DNA from: K189A clade bacterium
Lineage (GTDB): Bacteria > Pseudomonadota > Gammaproteobacteria > Pseudomonadales > Azotimanducaceae
Length of the DNA: 64,000 nt
NCBI GenBank assembly: GCA_902528515.1
Contig: CABZTD010000002.1
Location: forward strand, 1-64,000
Direction: 5' to 3'
Shown here: one piece after another, positions 27,263 through 39,773 of the stretch
How the letters are laid out: each line of letters begins with the position of its first letter
Position numbering within the stretch: the stretch's first letter is position 1
Translations under genes and position numbers: made by a program
The notes under the pieces: generated by a model
Seen by the model: only the letters and a program-made list of their open reading frames with translations
Told to the model about the DNA's origin: nothing
Databases searched by the model: none

Positions 27263-28050
27263 TTCATCCTACGGCCATCATCGATGCCGATGCCGTGCTA
27301 GGACAGAACGTCGAAATAGGGCCCTACTGCATCGTAGGTCCAGGAGTAGTGCTCGGCCATAATGTGGTTCTGAAATCTCATGTTGTGATAAGGGGGCCAA
27401 GCAACATCGGCCGCGGCGTTCAGATTTACCAGTTCGCCACAGTGGGCGAGGATACGCCGGCTCTCGCCTATGAGGGTGAAGACTCGGTTCTTGAGGTGGG
27501 TGAGGGCACCATTATTCGCGAAGGCGTCACAATTCACCGAGGCATGGCAAAGCGAGGCATCCAGAAAACCATCATCGGCTCTAACTGTCTGTTGATGGCC
27601 TACGTGCACGTCGGCCACGATTGCATCGTTGGTAACAACGTAATAATGGCGAACAACTCGTCGCTGTCTGGTCACGTGGAAGTGGGCGATTTTGCGAATT
27701 TCGGAGGCTATTCTGGGGTTCCGCAGTTTCGCAAAATCGGCGCTTGTTCGCATATTGCTGGCATGAGTCTTGTGACAAAGGATGTACCCGCCTATATGAC
27801 GGTGGCCGGTAATCCGGCTTGGGCTGTTGGGTTGAATATAGAGGGCATCAAACGCCGGGGTATTGATAGTGACAGTCGGCAGGCACTCAAGCAGGCCTAT
27901 AAGCTGGTGTATCGAAGCAGTCTGCGAGTGGCTGAGGCCATTGCACGAATGAACGAACTGCGCGCCAAGCATCCAGAGGTCAACATATTTGCCCAGTCCA
28001 TTGAGGCTTCTGATAAGGGCATTATTCGCGGCAACGGACGTGATCACTGA
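27259..28050 (+). CDS. lpxA: UDP-N-acetylglucosamine O-acyltransferase LpxA
   Basis: First enzyme of lipid A synthesis; moves a 3-hydroxyacyl chain from ACP to UDP-GlcNAc. The 263-residue protein is a left-handed beta-helix followed by a C-terminal helical cap (IEGIKRRGIDSDSRQALKQA). H117 and the catalytic H120 are present (AYVHVGHDC), as is H139 (LSGHVEV). The fourth conserved His (E. coli H160, in AVHQF) is replaced: the sequence reads GVPQFRKIG, with P155. ATG 27259 overlaps the fabZ stop; its 3' end overlaps lpxB. Confidence 0.95.
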   Translation: MIHPTAIIDADAVLGQNVEIGPYCIVGPGVVLGHNVVLKSHVVIRGPSNIGRGVQIYQFATVGEDTPALAYEGEDSVLEVGEGTIIREGVTIHRGMAKRGIQKTIIGSNCLLMAYVHVGHDCIVGNNVIMANNSSLSGHVEVGDFANFGGYSGVPQFRKIGACSHIAGMSLVTKDVPAYMTVAGNPAWAVGLNIEGIKRRGIDSDSRQALKQAYKLVYRSSLRVAEAIARMNELRAKHPEVNIFAQSIEASDKGIIRGNGRDH

Positions 28051-29269
28051 ATCTAGATCAAAGAAACCCATTGTTATAGGCCTGTTGGCTGGCGAGCCCT
28101 CCGGCGACTTGTTAGGCGCCGGATTAATAAACGCTCTGCGAGCGATGCTGCAGGATAGAGAAGTGACGTTTATGGGCGTTGGGGGCGCGCGTATGCAGGC
28201 CGCGGGACTCAACTGTTTGGCCGACTTTGAAACCCTCTCCATGAATGGATTTCGTGAACCCATAATGCGGCTGCCAGAGCTTTATCGCATGTATCGAGAG
28301 CTTTCGACGACGTTGGTCGAGGCGCGAGTCGATGCCTTTGTGGGTATAGATTTTAACGTCTTTAATTTTCTCCTTGAGGCGCGGCTAAAACGCCAGGGCA
28401 TACCCACAGCACACTACGTGAGTCCCTCCGTCTACGCTTGGCGTCGAGGGCGAACTAAAAAAGTCTCACGTAGTGCAGACAAGTTATTTTGTCTTTTCCC
28501 ATTCGAGCCCGTGTTCTATAAAAGTCACGAGGTCGATGCACGGTTTATCGGTCACCCCATGGCAGCAGAAATTCCTCTGCAAGCTGGTAGCGACGAGGCG
28601 CGAAAAGAGGTAAGGCTCAACCTTGGATTGGATCTTAATGACATCATATTGGCGGTACTGCCGGGAAGCCGTGGCAGTGAAGTCGAGCTTATGCTCAGGC
28701 CCATGCTGCAGGCCGCCCAAGGATTTGCGGAAGCGCAGCTTACTTCAAATCGATCTGTACGCGTTATCATTCCATGCGTGAACCACGCTCGCTATGCGCA
28801 AGTCGACCCGATTGCTAAAAAATTTAGTCAGCTAAGCCCCTGCCTTTACCTCGGCGATGCGCGCTCACCCTTGATCGCCTGCGACCTAGCACTGGTCAAG
28901 TCCGGCACGAGCACCTTGGAAGCAATGCTTTTGCGTAGACCCATGGTGGTTACATACCGCTTGGGCTATTGGAGCTACCTTATTGCCAATTCCCTATTGA
29001 AAACCCCCTTTATTGCCGTGCCAAATATTCTTGCTGGACGTATGCTTGTGCCCGAATTGGTGCAGAAGGCTGCTACGCCAGATGCCATGTGTGAGGCCCT
29101 AGGAAGAGTATTCGACACGGCGCAGACAAATACTGAGCAGCTGCGGGTTTTTGAACAGCTGCACAGAAAGTTAGCGGGTGGCTCAGCCGGTTTAGGCGCG
29201 TCAACCGAAGCTGCCCAAGGGCTTGTTGACTTGTTAAAAGAGCGATCAAAACTGCCTGCTGACACTTAA
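28040..29269 (+). CDS. lpxB: Lipid-A-disaccharide synthase LpxB
   Basis: Family GT19 glycosyltransferase joining UDP-diacylglucosamine and lipid X into the lipid A disaccharide at the inner membrane. The product from GTG 28040 has 409 residues with the N-terminal IGLLAGEPSGDLLGAGLI, IDFNVFNFLLEARLK, SPSVYAWRRGR near 137 and VKSGTSTLEAMLLRRPMVV in the donor-binding half. The GTG overlaps the end of lpxA by 11 nt and gives the normal N-terminus; no ATG does. With lpxD, fabZ and lpxA it completes the usual block. Confidence 0.94.
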   Translation: MITESRSKKPIVIGLLAGEPSGDLLGAGLINALRAMLQDREVTFMGVGGARMQAAGLNCLADFETLSMNGFREPIMRLPELYRMYRELSTTLVEARVDAFVGIDFNVFNFLLEARLKRQGIPTAHYVSPSVYAWRRGRTKKVSRSADKLFCLFPFEPVFYKSHEVDARFIGHPMAAEIPLQAGSDEARKEVRLNLGLDLNDIILAVLPGSRGSEVELMLRPMLQAAQGFAEAQLTSNRSVRVIIPCVNHARYAQVDPIAKKFSQLSPCLYLGDARSPLIACDLALVKSGTSTLEAMLLRRPMVVTYRLGYWSYLIANSLLKTPFIAVPNILAGRMLVPELVQKAATPDAMCEALGRVFDTAQTNTEQLRVFEQLHRKLAGGSAGLGASTEAAQGLVDLLKERSKLPADT

Positions 29270-29349
29270 CTTGATCTGCAAGGTTTTCTCGTCGCAGCGG
29301 TCAAGGTAATGTTATCGCTCAAGCCCAGGGAATTTGACAATCAGCCTTC

Positions 29350-29988
29350 ATGCAGAGATCTTCCTCGAATCCATCAGCTCCGTCGGTTCAATCGGCCTCT
29401 TCGGCCAATGTTGCGGGCGTTGACGAGGTTGGTATCGGCCCCCTCGCCGGGCCCGTCGTCGCCTGTGCGGTAATTTTGAATCCTGCGGACTGCATTGATG
29501 GCCTCGACGATTCCAAGATTATAAGCGAGGAGCGCCGTGAGGCCCTGGCCAGGGAGATTCGGGCTCGCGCACTTTGCGTCAGCATTGGACGGGCCAGTGT
29601 CGAGGAAATAGATCGTTTAAACGTACTTCAGGCAAGTCATCTAGCCATGAAACGAGCGGTTGCAGGGTTGTCCGTCACCCCGGATCATGTGCTCGTTGAT
29701 GGCAACAAGGTGCCAGACCTTGGTATTTCAACTGAGGCGATCGTGCGGGGCGATAAGACGGTGCCAGCCATTTGCGCTGCTTCCATCGTCGCCAAGGTCA
29801 AACGGGATGCGGAGCTCGTTGCCCTTTCAGAGCAGTATCCTGAATACGGTTTTGAATTGCACAAGGGTTACCCCACAGCTATGCATCGGCGTGCGCTACG
29901 AGCTATTGGGCCTTGTCCAGCCCATCGGAGGAGCTATGCGCCGGTACAAAAGGCGCTGGCTCGGCAGTCACGTGAGGATTGGGAATGA
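29350..29988 (+). CDS. rnhB: Ribonuclease HII, GRG motif altered
   Basis: Cleaves 5' of ribonucleotides embedded in DNA. The 212-residue protein keeps the acidic residues: D25 and E26 in [12 protein letters not shown], an Asp in LVDGNKVP and an Asp in the KVKRDAEL block after [29 protein letters not shown], with the tyrosine used in junction recognition, is also present. The usual DEVGRGPLAG reads [10 protein letters not shown], so the Arg of the GRG motif that contacts the RNA-DNA junction is Ile, and the usual DSKKLS reads DSKIIS. It overlaps dnaE by 4 nt. Confidence 0.92.
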   Translation: MQRSSSNPSAPSVQSASSANVAGVDEVGIGPLAGPVVACAVILNPADCIDGLDDSKIISEERREALAREIRARALCVSIGRASVEEIDRLNVLQASHLAMKRAVAGLSVTPDHVLVDGNKVPDLGISTEAIVRGDKTVPAICAASIVAKVKRDAELVALSEQYPEYGFELHKGYPTAMHRRALRAIGPCPAHRRSYAPVQKALARQSREDWE

Positions 29989-32900
29989 ACCTGAGCGTAT
30001 CTACTGCCAATGTTGAGACTTCTTCTTCGACGGCAGCACAATTTGTACATCTTCATACGCACAGTGAGTTCTCGCTGGCTGAGGGCTTGCTAAAAGTAAA
30101 GAGCGCCGTGGGTGAGGCGACTCAGCGTCATATCCCCGCCATGGCGTTGACCGACCGCAACAATTTATTTGCGCTGGTGAAGTTTTATGAAACCAGCCTC
30201 TCTAAAGGCGTTAAGCCCATTCTCGGTGCAGAGCTCTGGATCAGCCCTCAGGGACAAGAGCCCGCCGGGCGCATCGTCGTACTGGCCCAAAACGCGGAGG
30301 GCTACAAAAACTTGCTTACGCTAATTTCCTATAGCTATACCGAGGCCGAGCATAGGGGTGAAATTGACGAGCAATCCCTCTTTGATCATCAACGGGGGTT
30401 GATTGTGCTCTCCGGCGGTGTTGGCGGGCACCTATGGCAGAGTGTTAGCAATGCAGATTTGCAAACAGCCTCCGCGACGCTCGCGCGCTGGCGCTCGATT
30501 TTTGCAGACCGATACTACTTGGAGCTGACTCGTACTGGACGCCCAAACGAAGAGGCATTCATTGCGTGGGCGGTTGAGCAGTCCCAGCAACACGCAGTCG
30601 CCGTGGTTGCTACTAATGACGTCTGTTTTTTGAATCCTGACGATTTTGAGGCGCACGAAACTCGCGTATGCATAAACCAAGGACGAACCCTCGACGATTC
30701 ACGTCGACCTCGGACACATAGTGCGCAACAGTATTTGCGGAGTGCCGAGGAAATGAGCGCGCTCTTCGCAGATATTCCCCAGGCAATCGAAAATGCTATT
30801 GAAATCGGAATCCGCTGCAACGTGCAGGTATCACTGGGCAAGTACTACCTCCCGGACTACCCGATACCCGAGAACAAAACGCCAGAGCAATACCTCAAAG
30901 ACGTCTCTCTAGAGGGACTCAACCAGCGACTCTCGGTGCCTAGAGAGAATGCTTTTGGCGATGCTTTCGCCAGTCCTGAGGCGTATAGAGAGCGTCTAGA
31001 GTTTGAGCTGAACGTCATCAATGAGATGGGTTTTGCAGGCTATTTCCTCATTGTCATGGAGTTTATCGCCTGGGCAAAAAGCAACCATATACCGGTGGGG
31101 CCCGGGCGGGGGTCTGGCGGTGGGTCCTTGGTTGCCTACGCGTTGGGTATTACCGACCTCGACCCGTTGGAATATGACCTGCTGTTCGAGCGCTTTTTGA
31201 ATCCTGAGCGCGTCTCTATGCCGGACTTCGACGTGGACTTTTGCATGGAAGGGCGAGACAAAGTAATCGCCCATGTCAGCGAGATGTATGGATTCGAGGC
31301 AGTCAGTCAGATTATTACTTTTGGCACCATGGCCGCGAAAGCAGTAGTACGAGACGTCGCTCGAGTGCAGGGCAAACCCTACAGCCTGGCAGACAAGCTC
31401 TCCAAACTGATTCCCTTTGAAGTAGGCATGACTCTCGGCAAGGCTATGGAGGATAGCGAGGAATTACGAAGCTTCGTCAATGACAATGACGAAGCGGCCG
31501 AAATCATGGATATGGCCTACAAACTCGAAGGGATTGTGCGCAATGTAGGACGTCATGCCGGCGGGGTGGTGATCGCACCCTCAGCGCTCACGGACTTTGT
31601 TCCACTCTACACGGAAGACGCTGGGACGGGTCTGGTTTCCCAATACGATAAAGATGATGTTGAACGCGCAGGCTTGGTCAAGTTCGACTTCCTGGGCCTT
31701 AAGACCCTTACGATCATCGACTGGGCGGTGAAAAGTATCAACGCCCAGCGCAAGAGCGATGGAACTCCGTTGCGCATCGAAGACCTACCCCTGGGTGACA
31801 AGCAAACTTTCGACTTGTTGCGTCGAGCAGAGACCACCGGCATTTTTCAGTTGGAAAGCCGTGGCATGAAGGATCTAATTCGTCGCCTGCTGCCAGACAG
31901 TATCAATGACATCATAGCCCTAGTGGCCTTGTTCCGGCCCGGACCGCTGCAGTCTGGGGCCGTTGACGACTACATCAATCGCAAGCACGGCAAGGAACCT
32001 GTTTCCTTTCCCCATCCGAGCCTGGATACGGTTTTGGAAGGCACCTATGGGGTGGTGTTGTACCAAGAACAGGTCATGAAAATTGCCCAGGTGCTCGCCG
32101 GGTTTAGCCTAGGTCAGGCCGACTTGCTGCGCCGTGCCATGGGTAAGAAGAAAGCCGAAGAAATGGCAAAGGTACGAGCTCAGTTCCTGCAGGGCACAGG
32201 TGAAGGGGGGGTGGACGCCGATCTGGCGAACGAAATTTTCGATCTGATGGAAAAATTTGCTGGTTATGCGTTCAACAAATCGCATTCGGCCACCTACGCT
32301 TTATTAAGCTTTCAAACGGCCTGGTTAAAGACTCACTATCCTGCGGAATTTATGGCCGCCAACCTATCTGCGGATATGCAGAACATTGACCGCGTTGTGG
32401 TACTCATTGATGAGGTCAGGAGGATGAAGCTGAACCTCCTGCCGCCGTCGGTCAACAAAAGTGATTTTCGATTTTGTGTCCAAGATGCCGCCGTGATTTA
32501 TGGGCTCGGGGCCGTGCGCGGTGTTGGGGAAGGCCCTGTTGAAGCCATCGTGGCTGCTCGCCAAGCAGCGCCATTTCGCGATCTTGCCGACTTCTGTCAG
32601 CGTTTGGATACAAAGAAAGTAAACAAACGCGTACTAGAGGCTCTAATAAACGCAGGTGCCATGGACGACTTCATGGCCGAGGGTGAAAATCTGAATCAGC
32701 ATCGCGCGCGACTCCTCGCCCAGATACCCCAAGCGATACAGGGCGCTGAACAGGTCGCTCGAGACGCAGCGGCTGGGATGACGGATCTGTTCGGCGGTAT
32801 CGCCGAGACTGTAAATGAACCGCGCTTGACGCCAGCACAGGTAGCACCCATGAGTGCCATGCAGCGTCTAAACGGTGAAAAAGACGCGCTAGGGTTGTTT

Positions 32901-33509
32901 CTGACTGGTCATCCTATCGATAGCTACGAAGGAGAGATCCGTCAATTTTGTCGGACGACCATCAAGGATCTACGCACGGGTAAGCAAGGCCAATGGGTAG
33001 CTGGCATGGTGGTCAGCCAGCGCGTGATGAAAACCAAACGTGGTACCTCCATAGCCTTTTTAGTGTTAGATGATCGAACCTCGCGGTTAGAGGTATCTGT
33101 GTTCAGTGAAGCCTTCGAGCAGTACGGTGGCAAAATCAGTAAGGATGCATTGTTGGTTGTTGAAGGTGAGATACAGCATGATGAGTACAACGGCAGTATG
33201 GCGTTGAGAGCCAGCCGAATTTTGACCATAGACGAGGCGCGGCAACGCTTCAGCCGGGTGCTGCATCTGGATTTCTCAAGCGCACCGCTGCCAGAGGATT
33301 TTAATCTGCGTCTTAAGCATGTGGTCGAGAATCACCGTGCCGCGCACCAGGTGACGTCCCAGGAATGCCCCATTGTGCTGTCTTATCAACATGCTGGCGC
33401 CGTTGCCAAAATTGCCTTGGGTGAAAAATGGCGGGTGCAAGTATGCGAAAGTTTGTTGCAGTCACTGGCGCACTCCTTTGGCCAAGACCGCGTCACCCTG
33501 CAGTATTAA
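29985..33509 (+). CDS. dnaE: DNA polymerase III alpha subunit DnaE
   Basis: Replicative polymerase of the chromosome. The protein of about 1174 residues has the PHP domain first ([17 protein letters not shown]), the Pol-beta-like palm with catalytic aspartates in [14 protein letters not shown], the finger segment [20 protein letters not shown], a helix-hairpin-helix region ([12 protein letters not shown]) and an OB fold near the C-terminus. ATG 29985 overlaps the rnhB stop (ATGA). tilS follows after 26 nt; accA, usually between them, is absent. Confidence 0.97.
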   Translation: MNLSVSTANVETSSSTAAQFVHLHTHSEFSLAEGLLKVKSAVGEATQRHIPAMALTDRNNLFALVKFYETSLSKGVKPILGAELWISPQGQEPAGRIVVLAQNAEGYKNLLTLISYSYTEAEHRGEIDEQSLFDHQRGLIVLSGGVGGHLWQSVSNADLQTASATLARWRSIFADRYYLELTRTGRPNEEAFIAWAVEQSQQHAVAVVATNDVCFLNPDDFEAHETRVCINQGRTLDDSRRPRTHSAQQYLRSAEEMSALFADIPQAIENAIEIGIRCNVQVSLGKYYLPDYPIPENKTPEQYLKDVSLEGLNQRLSVPRENAFGDAFASPEAYRERLEFELNVINEMGFAGYFLIVMEFIAWAKSNHIPVGPGRGSGGGSLVAYALGITDLDPLEYDLLFERFLNPERVSMPDFDVDFCMEGRDKVIAHVSEMYGFEAVSQIITFGTMAAKAVVRDVARVQGKPYSLADKLSKLIPFEVGMTLGKAMEDSEELRSFVNDNDEAAEIMDMAYKLEGIVRNVGRHAGGVVIAPSALTDFVPLYTEDAGTGLVSQYDKDDVERAGLVKFDFLGLKTLTIIDWAVKSINAQRKSDGTPLRIEDLPLGDKQTFDLLRRAETTGIFQLESRGMKDLIRRLLPDSINDIIALVALFRPGPLQSGAVDDYINRKHGKEPVSFPHPSLDTVLEGTYGVVLYQEQVMKIAQVLAGFSLGQADLLRRAMGKKKAEEMAKVRAQFLQGTGEGGVDADLANEIFDLMEKFAGYAFNKSHSATYALLSFQTAWLKTHYPAEFMAANLSADMQNIDRVVVLIDEVRRMKLNLLPPSVNKSDFRFCVQDAAVIYGLGAVRGVGEGPVEAIVAARQAAPFRDLADFCQRLDTKKVNKRVLEALINAGAMDDFMAEGENLNQHRARLLAQIPQAIQGAEQVARDAAAGMTDLFGGIAETVNEPRLTPAQVAPMSAMQRLNGEKDALGLFLTGHPIDSYEGEIRQFCRTTIKDLRTGKQGQWVAGMVVSQRVMKTKRGTSIAFLVLDDRTSRLEVSVFSEAFEQYGGKISKDALLVVEGEIQHDEYNGSMALRASRILTIDEARQRFSRVLHLDFSSAPLPEDFNLRLKHVVENHRAAHQVTSQECPIVLSYQHAGAVAKIALGEKWRVQVCESLLQSLAHSFGQDRVTLQY

Positions 33510-33535
33510 AGTGCTTTTAAACAACTAGGAACAAG

Positions 33536-34858
33536 ATGGTTCAAGAATTGACTGAAATTCTTGAGCGCTCACTTCAAGAAGTGCGAGTCCATGCGCATGG
33601 GCAACGGGGACGTGTTTTTGTCGCCCTTAGCGGTGGCGCTGATTCCACTGCTTTGTTGCACAGTGCTCAGGCTCTGCTACACGGTGGCGACGAGCTCTAC
33701 GCGCTTCATGCTGACCATCAGTTGCATGCAAAGTCTGGCCAGTGGAGGTCACATTGCCAGGCGCTTTGCCGATCGCTGGGCGTGCCCTTGATTGCCGAGC
33801 GCTTGAGCGTATCTGCCGAGGGTAATCTTGAGGCGGCAGCTCGCCGGGCTCGCTACGAATTCTTCGCTCGGCACCTTGGTCCGAACGACATTTTGATGTT
33901 AGCCCACCATCGGCAAGATCAGCTTGAATCTGTCTTGCTTCGGCTCTTTCAGGGCAGGGGTATGATGCCAATGCGTGGGCGTGGGGCGCTCGGTGCAGGA
34001 CATTTTGTTCGCCCGTTCATGAATATTGAAAAACAGCTGCTGACCCAGTACCTCGTCAGTCATGACGTTGGCTGGATCGAGGATCCCAGCAATCGCGATC
34101 TGGCTTTTGATCGAAACTACCTCAGACATAGGGTAACCGGCGCAATAATTGCCCGTTGGCCCAATGTGCGGAACGCCATACAGAGAGTTTCGGAGTCCGC
34201 GCTTACTCAGCAACAGCTACTGGCGCATTTAGTTAGCAAAACGGGTAATACCGTACCCTGGAGTGAATTACCGTCAATCCCAACTCTGGCCTTAGCCTGG
34301 TTGCGAACCTACCTTGGCGTGCGCGGACACTATGATGTTTCAGATGCATCCCTGGGTGAGTTTTTGCGGCAGCAAGCACAGGGTGCTAGGGCTCAACTGG
34401 AGTTGGGTACGCACCGGCTATATGCATGGCGAGACACTCTCTATTTCGAACGATTATCGCCCAATACCTCAAGGGTCCCAGACCAGTTGACCGTGAGCTT
34501 TCCATCCTTAGTCGATTGGGGGCGCTATCAGCTTGCCTTTGCCGAGTGCTCTGAAAGCGCTTCGAATGCCATTGCCTATGCGGGGGAGCTGAGACTCACC
34601 TGCCGCGACAAATTGCAGGAGCATCCGTCCGAAGTAAAATCGTCACTCAAGAAACGATTCCAGCAGGCGCGAATACCGCCCTGGCACAGGGGCAATTACC
34701 CAGTATGCCTTGATGCGGCGGGTCTTGTGGTGATCCCAGGAGTCTGGCGGCGCAGCGAATTAGCGCTCTCATCAACCGCCGTAATGGACTCTTCGACCAA
34801 GGCCAAGCACTGCACGATCATCTGTCGGCCTGTCGCTGCTGCTATGAAAGAAACCTAG
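33536..34858 (+). CDS. tilS: tRNA(Ile)-lysidine synthase TilS
   Basis: Converts C34 of the CAU-anticodon tRNA-Ile to lysidine so that it reads AUA. The 440-residue protein has the PP-loop ATP-binding motif SGGADS at residues 32-37, DHQLHAKSGQWRSHCQALC, the conserved NLEAAARRARYEFF and AHHRQDQLESVLLRLFQGRG motif of the N-terminal domain, and a C-terminal tRNA-binding domain with RQARIPPWHRGNYPV-like sequence. AGGAA lies six bases before the ATG. pyrG follows after 170 nt without a gene. Confidence 0.95.
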   Translation: MVQELTEILERSLQEVRVHAHGQRGRVFVALSGGADSTALLHSAQALLHGGDELYALHADHQLHAKSGQWRSHCQALCRSLGVPLIAERLSVSAEGNLEAAARRARYEFFARHLGPNDILMLAHHRQDQLESVLLRLFQGRGMMPMRGRGALGAGHFVRPFMNIEKQLLTQYLVSHDVGWIEDPSNRDLAFDRNYLRHRVTGAIIARWPNVRNAIQRVSESALTQQQLLAHLVSKTGNTVPWSELPSIPTLALAWLRTYLGVRGHYDVSDASLGEFLRQQAQGARAQLELGTHRLYAWRDTLYFERLSPNTSRVPDQLTVSFPSLVDWGRYQLAFAECSESASNAIAYAGELRLTCRDKLQEHPSEVKSSLKKRFQQARIPPWHRGNYPVCLDAAGLVVIPGVWRRSELALSSTAVMDSSTKAKHCTIICRPVAAAMKET

Positions 34859-34899
34859 GGCACAAACCGAGGATTTTCTGCTTTGAAGATTGAGCTTAA

Positions 34900-36663
<1,764 letters not shown>

Positions 36664-36750
36664 CGACGCTTTGGTTATTGGGGTGGATGTCATCGTGCTG
36701 TGCCGATCTACCAACGAAAGAACTGTGTTCGCAATCACCGAGGGTAAGTT

Positions 36751-37089
36751 ATGCAGCTAGCTAATATGAATGTCGGGAATGGACAGCCTCTTTTCGTAAT
36801 CGCGAAGCCCTGCGTGATTGAATCAGAAAATATGGTCATGAGCACTACACAAACCCTCAAGCGAACGGAGAAAGTACTAGCCATTAGCCTAATTTTTAAA
36901 AGCTCTTTCGATAAAGCCAACGGTTCTTCTATAGACAGTGATCGTGGATTTGCCGTTCACAACTCGTTTTTGGGAAGAGAGTCTGCCGGGTGTAAATCCG
37001 ATGGACCGCTGGTTCTGGTGAATCAATTGCTGGAGCAGCTGCAAGCGATTGATGCCACGGTTAAGAAATTGCCACGCCCTGAAGAATAA
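36751..37089 (+). pseudogene. kdsA: Collapsed remnant of KdsA (Kdo-8-phosphate synthase), in-frame internal deletion
   Basis: An open frame of 112 codons stands where kdsA belongs, between pyrG and eno. Its first ~65 residues align with the KdsA N-terminus (NVGNGQPLFVIAKPCVIESE, then LIFKSSFDKANGSSID and DRG), and its last ~35 residues with the KdsA C-terminus (CKSDGPLVLVNQLLEQLQAI). About 170-180 central residues of the usual ~280 are missing, including the barrel strands that carry most substrate-binding and catalytic residues. The surviving part also has changes: GPCVIES is KPCVIES and KANRSS is KANGSS. The frame is still open, so loss may be recent, but it cannot encode a working Kdo-8-phosphate synthase. 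Confidence 0.88.
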
Positions 37090-37109
37090 GCCAATTAATC
37101 CCGCGATAA

Positions 37110-38423
<1,314 letters not shown>

Positions 38424-38445
38424 ACAGGCCAAGGGTTGTCAGGTC

Positions 38446-38724
38446 ATGAAAGTAGTTATCGGTATCATGTTATTGATCGTTCTGTTGCTGCAGCAGCAAC
38501 TGTGGTTTGGCCCATCAGGATATTTTGAACGCAAAGCGCTGGCGGAGAGACTTGCCGAACAGCAAACTCGGACCGAGGCGCTTGCTCTGCGTAACGCCAA
38601 GATGACGGCAGAAGTGCTTGCCTTGAAAAGTGATACCTCTGCATTTGAGGCTCGTGCTCGTAGTGAGCTGGGGATGGTCAAAGAAGACGAAGTGTTCTAC
38701 CTGACGCCAGAGCCTGAACATTAG
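38446..38724 (+). CDS. ftsB: Cell division protein FtsB
   Basis: Small bitopic inner-membrane protein of the FtsQLB divisome complex. The 92-residue product from ATG 38446 has a membrane helix at residues 3-19 (IGIMLLIVLLLQQQLWFG), a coiled coil rich in Ala, Glu and Leu (about 28-65) and the C-terminal region FEARARSELGMVKEDEVFYL typical of FtsB. AGGGTTGTCAGG precedes the start. The stop overlaps the truD GTG by one base; ispD and ispF, which normally follow ftsB, are absent. Confidence 0.93.
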   Translation: MKVVIGIMLLIVLLLQQQLWFGPSGYFERKALAERLAEQQTRTEALALRNAKMTAEVLALKSDTSAFEARARSELGMVKEDEVFYLTPEPEH

Positions 38725-39773
38725 TGACTGTTCGTGACCCACTGAGTTTGAGCCAGGCCCAGGGTATCTTCCGCTATCCCGCGCATATCAAGGCGCATCC
38801 TGAAGACTGGCGCGTCACCGAGGATCTTAATCGACGGTTCGAGGATACTGGTGAGCATATCTATCTGTATATTCGCAAACGGTGTTTAGACACTATTCTT
38901 GTAGTCAGTCGACTCGCAAAGGCATTTGATGTTCCAGCGATGGACGTCGGCTACGCGGGACTGAAAGATAAACATGCGGTTACAGAGCAGTGGTTTAGCG
39001 TGCGTGATCCTTCTAAAGGCCCAGGTTTCGATGTTAGTAGGCTGAATCAGACCGAGGGTGATCAAGAGATAAAAGTGCTGCACTGTCGACGCGACCGCAA
39101 AAAACTGCGACGAGGCGAGCATCAGGCGAATCGCTTTTCTATTGTGCTGAGAGACTTTGGGGCGGAGATTGACCAAGCGAAATTACAGTATCGCTTAGAA
39201 TCGGGCTTCCCCAACTATTTTGGCCCCCAGCGTTTCGGTCGTCATAATCTGGACGATGCACTTAATTGGCTGCGACATCGGCGAGATCAAGGCCGCTACC
39301 GACGTTTATCACAGCGGCAAAAAGGCTGGCATCTGTCGGTTCTTCGGAGCTGGGTCTTTAATGAACTGCTGGCAGGGCGGGTACGGGACGAAACCTGGCG
39401 AATCTGTCTCGACGGCGATGACGTGGGGCTCAGTCAAACCGGTCAAACAGACATCCCCTATGGCCCCTTGTGGGGGCGCGGTACTAATACGTTGTCAGGC
39501 CCAGCCTTAAAAAGACAAGAGCACTGGATGGCAGAGGTGAGAACACCCGATGAAGAGCAATCCCTGAGCGAGGTCTGCGCTGGGCTTGAGTACGCTGGAG
39601 TAGATCGGGCCCTGCGGCCAATGGCCGTGACTCCCCAGAACATCGCTATAGCCCATGATCGCCAAAAGGCGACGCTGTCCCTGGACTTCAGCCTGCCCGT
39701 AGGAGCCTACGCCACAGTGCTTTTGAGCCAGTGGTTTGACCTACGAGATCTCAGTTTGGCGTCGGCGTCGTGA
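38724..39773 (+). CDS. truD: tRNA pseudouridine(13) synthase TruD
   Basis: Makes pseudouridine 13 in tRNA-Glu. The 349-residue protein starting at GTG has the catalytic D82 in GLKDKHAVTEQWFSV, the core KLRRGEHQANRF and NYFGPQRFGRHNL motifs, and an inserted TRUD domain in the middle. It shares one base with the ftsB stop and overlaps the pcm start by 4 nt (GTGA), so it is inserted tightly into the transcript. Confidence 0.95.
   Translation: MTVRDPLSLSQAQGIFRYPAHIKAHPEDWRVTEDLNRRFEDTGEHIYLYIRKRCLDTILVVSRLAKAFDVPAMDVGYAGLKDKHAVTEQWFSVRDPSKGPGFDVSRLNQTEGDQEIKVLHCRRDRKKLRRGEHQANRFSIVLRDFGAEIDQAKLQYRLESGFPNYFGPQRFGRHNLDDALNWLRHRRDQGRYRRLSQRQKGWHLSVLRSWVFNELLAGRVRDETWRICLDGDDVGLSQTGQTDIPYGPLWGRGTNTLSGPALKRQEHWMAEVRTPDEEQSLSEVCAGLEYAGVDRALRPMAVTPQNIAIAHDRQKATLSLDFSLPVGAYATVLLSQWFDLRDLSLASAS

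Noticed and set aside
27298-28263. 321-codon open frame antisense to lpxA and lpxB
   Set aside because: It mirrors well-supported genes, has no family motif and its length follows from codon use on the other strand.
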